This document shows positions 7,223 to 14,454 of a DNA stretch of 31,308 nt, in pieces. The DNA comes from Angelakisella sp. (lineage in GTDB: Bacteria; Bacillota; Clostridia; Oscillospirales; Ruminococcaceae). Every line of letters begins with the position of its first letter. The stretch's first letter is position 1. The notes below the pieces were generated by a model that did no database searches, was not told the origin of the DNA, and saw only the letters and a list, made by a program, of their open reading frames with translations. The translations under genes were made by a program, and so were the position numbers. The stretch is taken from contig WSMP01000004.1 of assembly GCA_013316495.1 (NCBI GenBank), forward strand, positions 1 to 31,308. The letters are read 5' to 3'.

Positions 7223-8008
7223 ATGAAGAAGAAACAGTCCAGCCTGGTAGACCGCGTCCCCAATTGGATGTGGCTGCTGCTCTCCTTCCTGGCGGCGATG
7301 CTGCTGTGGTACATACTCTCCATCATCCCCAAAACCTCGCGGGCTTTCCCCAACCAGTTTGTGGTCCTAAGCAGCATTGCCACCATGATTCAGCGGGGCG
7401 TGCTGCACACCGACATCGGCAGCAGTCTTATTAGCGCGGGGGCCGGTTATGCCTTTGGCTTTATTATTGCGCTGCCTGTCGCCATCCTCATGGCCTGGTA
7501 CCGGCCGGTGAAGTATATCATCGAGCCCTGGATTCAGTTCATCCGGAACATTCCGCCTCTGGCCTATGTGCCCCTTATTGTTATTGCCGCCGGGGTGGGC
7601 CGCAGGCCCCAAATCATCGTCATCACCATCGCCACCTTCCTGATTATGTGCGTTACCATCTACCAGGGCGTGGTCAATGTGGATGAGACCCTCATCAAGG
7701 CTGCCCGTGTGCTGGGGGCCAACGATAAGGATATTTTCGCCAGGGTCATTGCTCCCGCCACCCTGCCTTTTATCCTTACGGCAGTGCGTCTGGGGGCGTC
7801 GGTAGCCCTCACCACCCTCATCGCCGCCGAATCCACCGGCGCCAGCGCCGGTTTGGGTATGCGTATCCGGTCCCTTAACTCCAACTTCGAGACGGCGCCT
7901 ATGCTTTTGTATATCATTATCATTGGCATCATCGGCATCACGGTGGAAAAGATTATCAAGACACTGGAAAGGAGGCTGACGGGATGGCAGGAGAAGCGCG
8001 AGATATAA
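7223..8008 (+). CDS. ABC transporter permease, NitT/TauT (SsuC-like) type
   Basis: 261-residue inner-membrane permease with about six helices. The start at 7223 is set by AAAGGAGG upstream; a longer open frame exists but its 5' part is only the overlap with the exporter gene. The cytoplasmic coupling loop is visible: KAARVLGANDKDIFARVIAPATLPF (EAA-like loop, about residues 165-190). The family belongs to importers of nitrate, taurine, sulfonates or pyrimidine precursors. The gene overlaps the ATPase gene by 25 bases, so the two are tightly coupled. Substrate unknown; no riboswitch was seen in the leader. Confidence 0.9.
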   Translation: MKKKQSSLVDRVPNWMWLLLSFLAAMLLWYILSIIPKTSRAFPNQFVVLSSIATMIQRGVLHTDIGSSLISAGAGYAFGFIIALPVAILMAWYRPVKYIIEPWIQFIRNIPPLAYVPLIVIAAGVGRRPQIIVITIATFLIMCVTIYQGVVNVDETLIKAARVLGANDKDIFARVIAPATLPFILTAVRLGASVALTTLIAAESTGASAGLGMRIRSLNSNFETAPMLLYIIIIGIIGITVEKIIKTLERRLTGWQEKREI

Positions 8009-8775
8009 AGCTCCGAATCGACAACGTCAAAAAGGTTTTTGACGGCCGGGGAGGCGAGATGGTAGCCCTTAACGGGGTCTCTATGGACATCCTGGATAAC
8101 GAGTTTATCTGTGTGGTGGGACCCTCCGGCTGCGGAAAATCCACCCTCCTGAATATCATCGCCGGGCTTTCCGAGCCCACCAGCGGCGCCGTTTACTGCA
8201 ACGGCAAGGAGGTCCAAGGCACCGGCACCGAGCGGGGCGTGGTCTTCCAGCAGTACGCCCTCTTCCCCTGGCTGACGGTGCGTAAAAACGTTATGTTCGC
8301 CCTGGAGATGCGGGGGGTCAAGGGCAAAGAGGCCCAGGAAGAGGCCATGACCTACCTGAAGATGGTGGACCTGGAGAAATTCGCCGACCACTACCCCAAG
8401 GAGCTTTCCGGCGGGATGAAGCAGCGGGTGGCCATCGCCAGGGCCTACGCCGCAAAGCCGGAGGTGCTGCTGATGGATGAGCCCTTCGGAGCCCTGGACG
8501 CCCAGACCCGCACCCAGCTCCAGACCGAGCTGATAGCCACCTGGGAAAAGGAGAAGAAAACCTGCTTCTTCATCACCCACGATGTGGATGAGGCCATCCT
8601 GCTGGCCCAGCGAGTGGTTATTATGAGCGCCCGCCCTGGCCGCATTAAAGAGATTGTCCCCATCGACATCCCCCATCCCCGCAACCAGGAGACCAAAATG
8701 ACCCCCCGGTTTATGGAGCTGAAAAACCATATTTGGGGCCAGGTTTACCAGGAGTACCTGGAGGTGCGCAAATAA
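7984..8775 (+). CDS. ABC transporter ATP-binding protein, NitT/TauT (SsuB-like) type
   Basis: 263-residue ATPase. Walker A GPSGCGKST (about residue 54), Q-loop FQQYALFPWL, signature LSGGMKQRVAIARA, Walker B VLLMDEPFGALD, and the switch histidine in FFITHDVDEA. The order and the 'LFPWLTVRKNV' region are typical of SsuB/TauB. AAAGGAGG lies 8 bases upstream, inside the permease gene. It powers import through the preceding permease, with substrate delivered by the lipoprotein encoded next. Confidence 0.95.
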   Translation: MAGEARDIKLRIDNVKKVFDGRGGEMVALNGVSMDILDNEFICVVGPSGCGKSTLLNIIAGLSEPTSGAVYCNGKEVQGTGTERGVVFQQYALFPWLTVRKNVMFALEMRGVKGKEAQEEAMTYLKMVDLEKFADHYPKELSGGMKQRVAIARAYAAKPEVLLMDEPFGALDAQTRTQLQTELIATWEKEKKTCFFITHDVDEAILLAQRVVIMSARPGRIKEIVPIDIPHPRNQETKMTPRFMELKNHIWGQVYQEYLEVRK

Positions 8776-8847
8776 TTTGTTTCCCGGCAAGCGGAAGGCT
8801 TGTATTTCATAATATTTTCGTTTACAATGAGAAGGAGGAACTTCCCG

Positions 8848-9924
8848 ATGAACACGAAGAAACTGCTTGGCCTTTTGATGGCCGCGATGCTGGTGCTTTC
8901 TATGGCCGCCTGCGGCAATGGCGGACAGACCTCCAGCCCCGCCTCCAATCCCACGCCTGCCTCTCCCTCCGAGCCCGCGGCCCCAGAAACCCCGCCGGCG
9001 GCCACCCCGGAGCCCATCACCATGAATGTGGCTTACATGCCTAACTACGCCAGCCTCTGCGAGGTTGTCACCGCGGTTGAGGCCGGATACTTCGCCGATG
9101 AGGGCATCACCGTCAATCTGGTGGAGTTCGCCGATGGTCCTACCATCATTGCGGCTATGGAATCCGGCACCATCGACGTGGGCTACATCGGATCTGGCGC
9201 CCACAAGCTGTGCATCGCCGGCCGGGCCAAGATTTTCGCCATGGCTCATGTGGGCAACGGCGACGCCATCATCGGCTCTAAGGCTAAGGGCGTGGAGAAG
9301 GCCGCCGATCTGAAGGGCAAGACCGTCGCCTACGCTGCCGGCACCTCCAGCGAGCAGATTCTCCAGTACACCCTGGAGGCCGAGGGCCTGACCATGAGCG
9401 ACATCAACGCCATGGAGATGGATCCTTCTGCTATCGTTACCGCTATGATGTCCGGGGCGATTGACGCTTGCGCCACCTGGTCCCCCAACACCTTCACCAT
9501 CCGGGGAGAGATGGGCGACGACGCCATCACCCTGGCCGATAACCTCACCTACTCCAACCAGTCCGCCTCTGTTTCCAGCTGGATCGTCCTCTCCGACTAC
9601 GCGGAGAAGAACGCCGACAACATCCTGCGCTTCACCCGCGCCCTCTACAAGGCGAAGGATTATCGCGCGGACGAGAAGAACTACGAGCAGGTGGCCCAGT
9701 GGATCGCTGCCAAGTGCGCCCTGGACTACGAGTCCGTTTACAACCAGCGGGGCGATGCCGAGTGGCTCACCGCTGCCGAGATGGTGGCGACTGTGAACGA
9801 CGGCTCCATGGAGAAGATGTACAAGGTCCAGCAGGATAACTTCATCACCGCCGGCGCGGTGGAGAAGGAAGTCCCCGTTGCTGACTACGTCATGTTCGAT
9901 AACATGCTGAACGCCGCCAAGTAA
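8848..9924 (+). CDS. Substrate-binding lipoprotein of the NitT/TauT-type ABC transporter
   Basis: 358 residues from the ATG at 8848 (AAGGAGG upstream). The N-terminus is a lipoprotein signal ending in LSMAAC with lipidated Cys22, then a low-complexity Ser/Pro/Ala/Thr linker. The binding fold follows: MNVAYMPNYASLCEVVTAVE, GYFADEGITVNLVEF, and ESGTIDVGYIGSGAH. This is the NMT1/SsuA-like pattern of two-domain binding proteins. It captures substrate outside the membrane for the upstream permease and ATPase. The ligand is not predictable. A strong intrinsic terminator follows, which ends the transporter unit. Confidence 0.9.
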   Translation: MNTKKLLGLLMAAMLVLSMAACGNGGQTSSPASNPTPASPSEPAAPETPPAATPEPITMNVAYMPNYASLCEVVTAVEAGYFADEGITVNLVEFADGPTIIAAMESGTIDVGYIGSGAHKLCIAGRAKIFAMAHVGNGDAIIGSKAKGVEKAADLKGKTVAYAAGTSSEQILQYTLEAEGLTMSDINAMEMDPSAIVTAMMSGAIDACATWSPNTFTIRGEMGDDAITLADNLTYSNQSASVSSWIVLSDYAEKNADNILRFTRALYKAKDYRADEKNYEQVAQWIAAKCALDYESVYNQRGDAEWLTAAEMVATVNDGSMEKMYKVQQDNFITAGAVEKEVPVADYVMFDNMLNAAK

Positions 9925-9946
9925 GCTGGATCAATCCAAAGGTTTC

Positions 9947-9984
9947 GGTGGGGCATGAAACGCAAGTTTTGTGCCTCACCTTTT
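9947..9984 (+). terminator. Strong intrinsic terminator after the ABC transporter operon
   Basis: 15-bp stem (GGTGGGGCATGAAAC paired with GTTTTGTGCCTCACC, three G-U pairs, no mismatch) closed by a GCAA tetraloop and followed by TTTT. It starts 23 bases after the lipoprotein gene. Confidence 0.85.
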
Positions 9985-10000
9985 AGGCTCTTAGAGCCTA
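9984..10000. promoter_or_regulatory. Perfect palindrome just before the histidine kinase gene
   Basis: TAGGCTC - TTA - GAGCCTA, immediately after the terminator and about 25 bases before the kinase ATG. It lacks a T-run, so it is more likely an operator or an RNA stem near the ribosome binding site. It could be a site for the response regulator encoded downstream; this is inference. Confidence 0.5.
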
Positions 10001-10024
10001 TGCAGACTTTGGGGGAGGAAAGCG

Positions 10025-11518
10025 ATGATTTTGGTGCTGATCTTCCTGTTGGTGGCCGTTTGTATGGTGCTGGCGGTGACCCGGCGCAATCGGGAGTCTC
10101 TGCTGATGCTGGGCCTCTGCGTCTCGTTGGCGATTCAGTGGGCGGCTACCCTGGTGTATATGGCCAAAAAAGGCGGCATCACCACCGAGGTGCAGCTCTT
10201 CCTCTTCCTCACCGCCCAAATCAAGACGAAAATGCAGTACCTGATGTGTACCCTGGGGCAGCTGGGGTACGTGCTGGCGGTGGGCCGGTATCTTTTCCCC
10301 CTCTTTTTGATGCAGCTGGCCCTGTCCTACACCATGAGCCCCCGGCTGCGGGGGCGGCGGTGGCTCCCCTGGGGCGCCGGGGCGCTGCCGGTGCTGGCTT
10401 TGGTCCTTTATTACCCTCCTGTGTTCCGCCAAATTGATTCCCTGCGGTGGCAGCGGTTCATCGTCCAGTTCACCCAGTGGTGGCTGGTTCTCTATGTGGC
10501 CGCCGCCCTCCTCATCCTCCTGTGGGAGTACCGCAGCACCACCATCCCTTTTTTCCGCCGGCAGTTTGGCCGCAAGGTGGTGCTTCTCCTTTCCCTCAGC
10601 GGGTTGTATCTCCTCTACTGCCGCCAGGACCCGGCCCAGATTTACCTCTTTTACCGGGGGGATTACACCTGGCTTCGGGGCCTCACCTATTTGACCCCCA
10701 ACATCACCCTGCGGGGATATGTCTTCGCCATGGCGGTGTCCGTGCTTTGCAGCCTGGTGGGATTTACCACCCTGGTGCAGTATACCCAGACCGGGATGCG
10801 GGAGAACCAAAGCGACATCGTGATGCAGCGCAAGTTCGACATCGCCAGCGAGGGGGCCAGCGTCTTTGTCCACAGCATCAAAAACCAGCTGCTGGCGAAT
10901 CGGGTGGTCCACAAGCGCCTGGCGGCGCTGGCCGCCCAGGAGCAGCCGGATAAGGAGGCCATGGAGCAGTATATCCACTCCCTCCAGGAAACCAATGAGA
11001 TGATGCTGCAACGGGTGGAGGAGTTGTACGCCTCGGTGAAGAGCAAGAGCATCTTCCTTATCCCCACCCCGGTGGAGCGGGTGGCGGAGGCGGCGAAGGG
11101 CCGCTTCCTACGCAAATACCCCCAGGGGAAGGTGGAGGTCGTCTACCGGATGGAGCCCTCCGGCCAGATTTTGGCTGACTGTACCCATCTGAGCGAGGCC
11201 CTGTATAACCTTCTGGTAAACGGCTGGGAGGCCACCACGGCAGCAGGGCGGGAGGAGCCGGTGCGGCTCATCTTCCAGCAGGAGCGCATCTACACCGTGG
11301 TGGAGGTGGCGGACCAGGGGGTGGGAATCCCTCCGGAGGAGGCCGGGCGAATCTTTGAGCCTTTTTATTCCCACAAGAACAGCAACTACAACTGGGGCAT
11401 GGGCCTGTATTATGTCCGGGCCATTGTGAAGAGCCACCTGGGTCTGCTGCGGATGGAGAGCCGCCCAGGGGAGGGCAGTCAGTTTTTTGTAATGCTGCCC
11501 CGGTATGAGCCAAAATGA
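10025..11518 (+). CDS. Multi-span membrane sensor histidine kinase
   Basis: 497 residues. The first 255 or so form about seven hydrophobic segments, so sensing is likely within or close to the membrane. The phospho-accepting histidine is probably His283 in FVHSIKNQLL, followed by a helical dimerisation stretch. The ATPase domain is complete: N box NLLVNGWEA (395-403), G1 DQGVGI (430-435), F box IFEPFYSHKN, G2 NWGMGL (456-461). The start at 10025 has GGGGGAGG upstream. The 3' end overlaps the start region of the response regulator gene (ATGA), so the two form one unit. The H box is of the HxIKNQ type, unlike the HE-type box of most kinases. The signal is unknown; the neighbouring importer is a candidate. 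Confidence 0.9.
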   Translation: MILVLIFLLVAVCMVLAVTRRNRESLLMLGLCVSLAIQWAATLVYMAKKGGITTEVQLFLFLTAQIKTKMQYLMCTLGQLGYVLAVGRYLFPLFLMQLALSYTMSPRLRGRRWLPWGAGALPVLALVLYYPPVFRQIDSLRWQRFIVQFTQWWLVLYVAAALLILLWEYRSTTIPFFRRQFGRKVVLLLSLSGLYLLYCRQDPAQIYLFYRGDYTWLRGLTYLTPNITLRGYVFAMAVSVLCSLVGFTTLVQYTQTGMRENQSDIVMQRKFDIASEGASVFVHSIKNQLLANRVVHKRLAALAAQEQPDKEAMEQYIHSLQETNEMMLQRVEELYASVKSKSIFLIPTPVERVAEAAKGRFLRKYPQGKVEVVYRMEPSGQILADCTHLSEALYNLLVNGWEATTAAGREEPVRLIFQQERIYTVVEVADQGVGIPPEEAGRIFEPFYSHKNSNYNWGMGLYYVRAIVKSHLGLLRMESRPGEGSQFFVMLPRYEPK

Positions 11519-11535
11519 GCGAGGGAGGGACGGCG

Positions 11536-12204
11536 ATGCTCCGTATTCTGGTGGCGGAGGACTTTGATATCCTGCGGGAGGACCTTTGCGAGACGCTGGA
11601 GGCCCAGCCGGATATGACGGTGGCAGGGAGCGCCGCCACCGGCGGCGAAATCACCCGCCTTGCCCTGGAGACCGATTTCGACCTGGTTCTGATGGATATC
11701 GAGATGGAAAATATCACCGCCGGCATCACTGCCACAGAAGTCATCCGGGAGAAGAAGCCGGAGGCTATGGTGATTTTCCTCACCGCCCACGAAACGGAGA
11801 ATACCATCCTGACCGCAATGGCTACCGGGGCGGTGGACTATGTGGTGAAGGGGTGCAGCGACGAGGCGCTGCTGCGGCATATCCGGGCCGCTGCGGCGGG
11901 CCAGCCGGAGATGGACGCCGCTATTAACAGCGTTATTATGCGGGAGTACACCCGCCTGCGCAAAAGCGAGCAGAGCCTTCTGTTCTTCGTCAACAACCTT
12001 TCCCACCTCACCGCCGCGGAGCGGGATTTGGTGCGCCTGCTCCTGCAAGGGAAAAAGGTGCAGGAGATCGCCGCCGCGCGGGTGGTGGAGGTGGTCACCG
12101 TGAAAACCCAAATCAAGGGGCTGCTCCATAAGTTTGGATGCAGCCGCACCAAAGAAGTGGTCCAGATGATCCGGGACCTGAACCTGGAGCATCTCTTCAT
12201 GTAA
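11536..12204 (+). CDS. Response regulator, NarL/LuxR type
   Basis: 222 residues from the ATG at 11536, preferred because GGGAGGGA precedes it and MLRILVAEDFD is the usual receiver start. An ATG at 11515, overlapping the kinase stop, would add seven residues. Receiver domain: acidic pair E8/D9, phospho-acceptor Asp54 in VLMDIEM, Thr83 in FLTAHE, Lys105 in VVKG. The C-terminal helix-turn-helix is of LuxR type: LTAAERDLVRLLLQGKKVQEIAA and VKTQIKGLLHKFG. It partners the preceding kinase. The target is unknown; candidate sites include the palindrome at 9984-10000. Confidence 0.92.
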   Translation: MLRILVAEDFDILREDLCETLEAQPDMTVAGSAATGGEITRLALETDFDLVLMDIEMENITAGITATEVIREKKPEAMVIFLTAHETENTILTAMATGAVDYVVKGCSDEALLRHIRAAAAGQPEMDAAINSVIMREYTRLRKSEQSLLFFVNNLSHLTAAERDLVRLLLQGKKVQEIAAARVVEVVTVKTQIKGLLHKFGCSRTKEVVQMIRDLNLEHLFM

Positions 12205-12264
12205 GCGGCTGTATTCATCCCACCGGCAAAGGGTACAGCTTCCAGAAAAAGGAGGACGAAACTG

Positions 12265-13080
12265 ATGGATTATTACCGCATCACTCCCCAGGAGCTGGGG
12301 CAGGACGCCCGCATCCCCATCCTGAAGCTGGGGGATTCCGGAGAGGTTTTTTATGAGCTGGCAAAGGAGATGGTGGATACCATCCACCAGAACAACGGGA
12401 CGGGCCGCCGCACCGTCTTCATCTGTCCGGTGGGGCCGGTGGGGCAATACCCCATCTTCCGCCGCCTGGTGCGGGAGGAGAACCTCTCCCTGCAAAACTG
12501 CTGGTTCCTTAACATGGACGAGTACCTGGGGGAGGACGGCAAATGGCTGCCCAAGGAGCACCCCCTTTCCTTCCGGGGCTTTATGGAGCGGGAGGTTTAC
12601 AGCTGCCTGCCCCCGGAGCTGCTGATGCCCCCGGAGCAGCGGGTCTTCCCCGACCCGGAGAACCTGGAAAGAATCCCCGCCCTCATTCAGGAGCTGGGCG
12701 GGGTGGATGTGGCCTTTGGCGGCATCGGTATCAATGGGCATCTGGCCTTTAATGAGCCCCAGCCAGAGCTGACCCCGGTGGAGTTTGCCGCCCTTTCGGT
12801 GCGGACCCTGGATATCTCGCGGGAGACCATCACCGCCAACGCCATCGGGGACCTGGGGGGAGCCATCGGAGCCATGCCCCGCCGGTGTGTCACCATCGGC
12901 ATGGCCCAGATTTTGGGGGCCAAAAAGGTCCGCCTGGGGGTGTTCCGGGATTGGCACCGGGCGGTGGTGCGCCGGGCAGCCTATGGTCCGGTGACTGCGG
13001 AATTCCCTGTCACGCTGCTGCAAAACCACCCCGACGCCAAGATTCTCTCCAACGCCAACGCCGCCAAGGCCGCCTACTGA
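12265..13080 (+). CDS. NagB-like glucosamine-6-phosphate deaminase/isomerase homologue, atypical phosphate loop
   Basis: 271 residues; AAGGAGG precedes the ATG. The classical enzyme converts GlcN-6-P to fructose-6-P plus ammonia. Catalytic landmarks are present: NMDEY (83-87, Asp85) and GGIGINGHLAFNEP (152-165, with His159 and Glu164). The position of E. coli Asp141 is Asn157, as in many Gram-positive relatives. What is odd is the substrate phosphate site. The usual PTGxTP loop is replaced by CPVGPVGQYP (about 54-63), and the C-terminal lysine of the GxxKA motif is replaced in the stretch VFRDWHRAVVRRA. It is therefore a divergent member that may use a different amino sugar. The gene lies 15 bases before a NagA-like gene and follows the two-component genes by 60 bases. 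Confidence 0.75.
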   Translation: MDYYRITPQELGQDARIPILKLGDSGEVFYELAKEMVDTIHQNNGTGRRTVFICPVGPVGQYPIFRRLVREENLSLQNCWFLNMDEYLGEDGKWLPKEHPLSFRGFMEREVYSCLPPELLMPPEQRVFPDPENLERIPALIQELGGVDVAFGGIGINGHLAFNEPQPELTPVEFAALSVRTLDISRETITANAIGDLGGAIGAMPRRCVTIGMAQILGAKKVRLGVFRDWHRAVVRRAAYGPVTAEFPVTLLQNHPDAKILSNANAAKAAY

Positions 13081-13095
13081 CGGGGGAGCGCTGCT

Positions 13096-14244
13096 ATGAA
13101 TAATTTGCTGATTCAAAATGTCCGCATCTACCGGGATGGAGTTTTCACCCCTGGGGAGATCCTTTGCCAGGAGGGGAAGATTGCCAAAATTGCTCCTGAC
13201 ATCGACGCTCCGGAGGGGACGCCCCGGCTGGACGGGACAGGCCGGCGTCTCGTCCCCGGTTTTATGGATATCCATACCCATGGAGCCGCCGGGGTGGATG
13301 TCAACGCCGCCAGCGCCCAGGAGCTGGGGAAGATTGGGCGGTTCTTCGCCTCCCAGGGGGTCACCGGTTGGCTGGCTAGCGTCCTCACTGATACCAGGGA
13401 GCAGACCCTGTGGTGCATCGGGGAGGTAAAAAAGGCCATGGAGCACCCGGAGGGCGCCCCGCTGCTGGGGGTCCACCTGGAAGGCCCCTTTCTAGCTAGC
13501 TCGTATAAAGGGGCCATGCCGGAAGAACTGCTCCAAACCGGGAACGCCGCCCTGCTGCGGGAGTACCTGGGGGCAGGGGAGGGGGCGGTGCGGTATGTCA
13601 CCGTTTCCCCGGAGGTCCCTGGGGTGGTGGAGATGATAGAGGAGGTCTCCGGAGAGGTGACGGTCGCCATCGGCCATTCCGGCGCGGATTATGAAATCAG
13701 CCGCCGGGCTATCGCTGCCGGGGCCAAAGCCGCCACCCATACCGGCAACGCCATGCGTCTGCTGCACCAGCACGAGCCGGCCATCTGGGGGGCGGTGCTG
13801 GAGGATGACCGGGTCTTCTGCGAGGTGATTTGCGACGGACGGCACCTCCACCCCGGCACCGTCCGCCTGATTTTGAAAACCAAGGGGCTGGAGCGGGTAG
13901 TGGCTATCACCGATAGCATCATGGCGGCGGGCCTCCCCGATGGACCCTATAAGCTGGGGGTTAACGACGTTATCGTCCAGGACGGGGACGCCAAGCTCCC
14001 CAATGGAACCCGCGCCGGAAGTACCCTTACCCTCATAAACGCCCTGAAAAATCTCGTCGCCTTTACCGGTCTGCCGGTGGAGCAGCTTCTGCCCCTCCTC
14101 ACCCGAAACCCCGCCCAACTGCTGGGCCTTTCGGAGCAGAAGGGCGCCATCGCCCCCGGCATGGATGCCGACCTGGTGCTGCTTGGGGAGGACCTCACAG
14201 TGGACGCCACCATCGCGGGGGGCAAGGTGGTGTACAAAGCGTAA
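13096..14244 (+). CDS. NagA-like N-acetylhexosamine(-6-phosphate) deacetylase
   Basis: 382-residue amidohydrolase. Metal and catalytic motifs in order: MDIHTHGAAGVDV, GVHLEGPFLA, the histidine of AIGHSGADYE, the histidine of ATHTGNAM, VICDGRHLHP, and the catalytic aspartate in AITDSIMAAG. Classical NagA removes the acetyl group from GlcNAc-6-P, giving GlcN-6-P for NagB. Here the segment usually reading HxREPG is LLHQHEPAIWG, so the arginine that contacts the phosphate in E. coli NagA (Arg227, from memory) is a histidine. The histidine of the DGxH motif is kept. With the similarly altered NagB-like neighbour this suggests a shared, unusual substrate. The two genes probably form one operon. Confidence 0.8.
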   Translation: MNNLLIQNVRIYRDGVFTPGEILCQEGKIAKIAPDIDAPEGTPRLDGTGRRLVPGFMDIHTHGAAGVDVNAASAQELGKIGRFFASQGVTGWLASVLTDTREQTLWCIGEVKKAMEHPEGAPLLGVHLEGPFLASSYKGAMPEELLQTGNAALLREYLGAGEGAVRYVTVSPEVPGVVEMIEEVSGEVTVAIGHSGADYEISRRAIAAGAKAATHTGNAMRLLHQHEPAIWGAVLEDDRVFCEVICDGRHLHPGTVRLILKTKGLERVVAITDSIMAAGLPDGPYKLGVNDVIVQDGDAKLPNGTRAGSTLTLINALKNLVAFTGLPVEQLLPLLTRNPAQLLGLSEQKGAIAPGMDADLVLLGEDLTVDATIAGGKVVYKA

Positions 14245-14250
14245 GCGATT

Positions 14251-14307
14251 CTGGGGCGTTGCCCCAGCCCCCACATCTTTTTCTTTTCACGAGAAAAGAA
14301 AAAGATG
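14251..14307. repeat. Tandem pair of hairpins after the nag-like genes
   Basis: First a GC hairpin CTGGGGC-GTT-GCCCCAG (14251-14267). Then, seven bases on, a perfect 15-bp AT-rich hairpin (14274-14307) made of CATCTTTTTCTTTTC, loop ACGA, and its complement. The second has no T-run after it. The combination resembles dispersed intergenic repeats of clostridial genomes rather than a simple terminator, but only one copy is visible here. Confidence 0.6.
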
Positions 14308-14367
14308 CAAAAAGAAAAGCGACCTAGTTTTTTACAGATAGATGAAAAGCAAACGGACTACCACTCG

Positions 14368-14388
14368 AAAACACCCCGGTGTTTTTTT
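14368..14388 (+). terminator. Intrinsic terminator between the nag-like genes and the aldolase
   Basis: AAAACAC - CCCG - GTGTTTT stem followed by further T residues. It separates the aldolase transcript from the upstream operon. Confidence 0.65.
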
Positions 14389-14454
14389 GAGACACGCCAA
14401 AAACAATTCTATCGTAACAATCCTGTCTGTATCATCAAAAAGGAGGAAAACACC

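Noticed and set aside
8800..8828. TTGTAT-17-TACAAT promoter-like pair before the first lipoprotein gene
   Set aside because: The predicted start of transcription would fall within the ribosome binding site at 8832-8838, leaving it unusable.
7660..9249. 529-codon minus-strand open frame
   Set aside because: Antisense shadow of the high-GC ABC transporter genes, which have clear family motifs and ribosome binding sites.
11479..13476. 665-codon minus-strand open frame
   Set aside because: Shadow of the response regulator, NagB-like and NagA-like genes; repetitive His/Gly/Pro composition.
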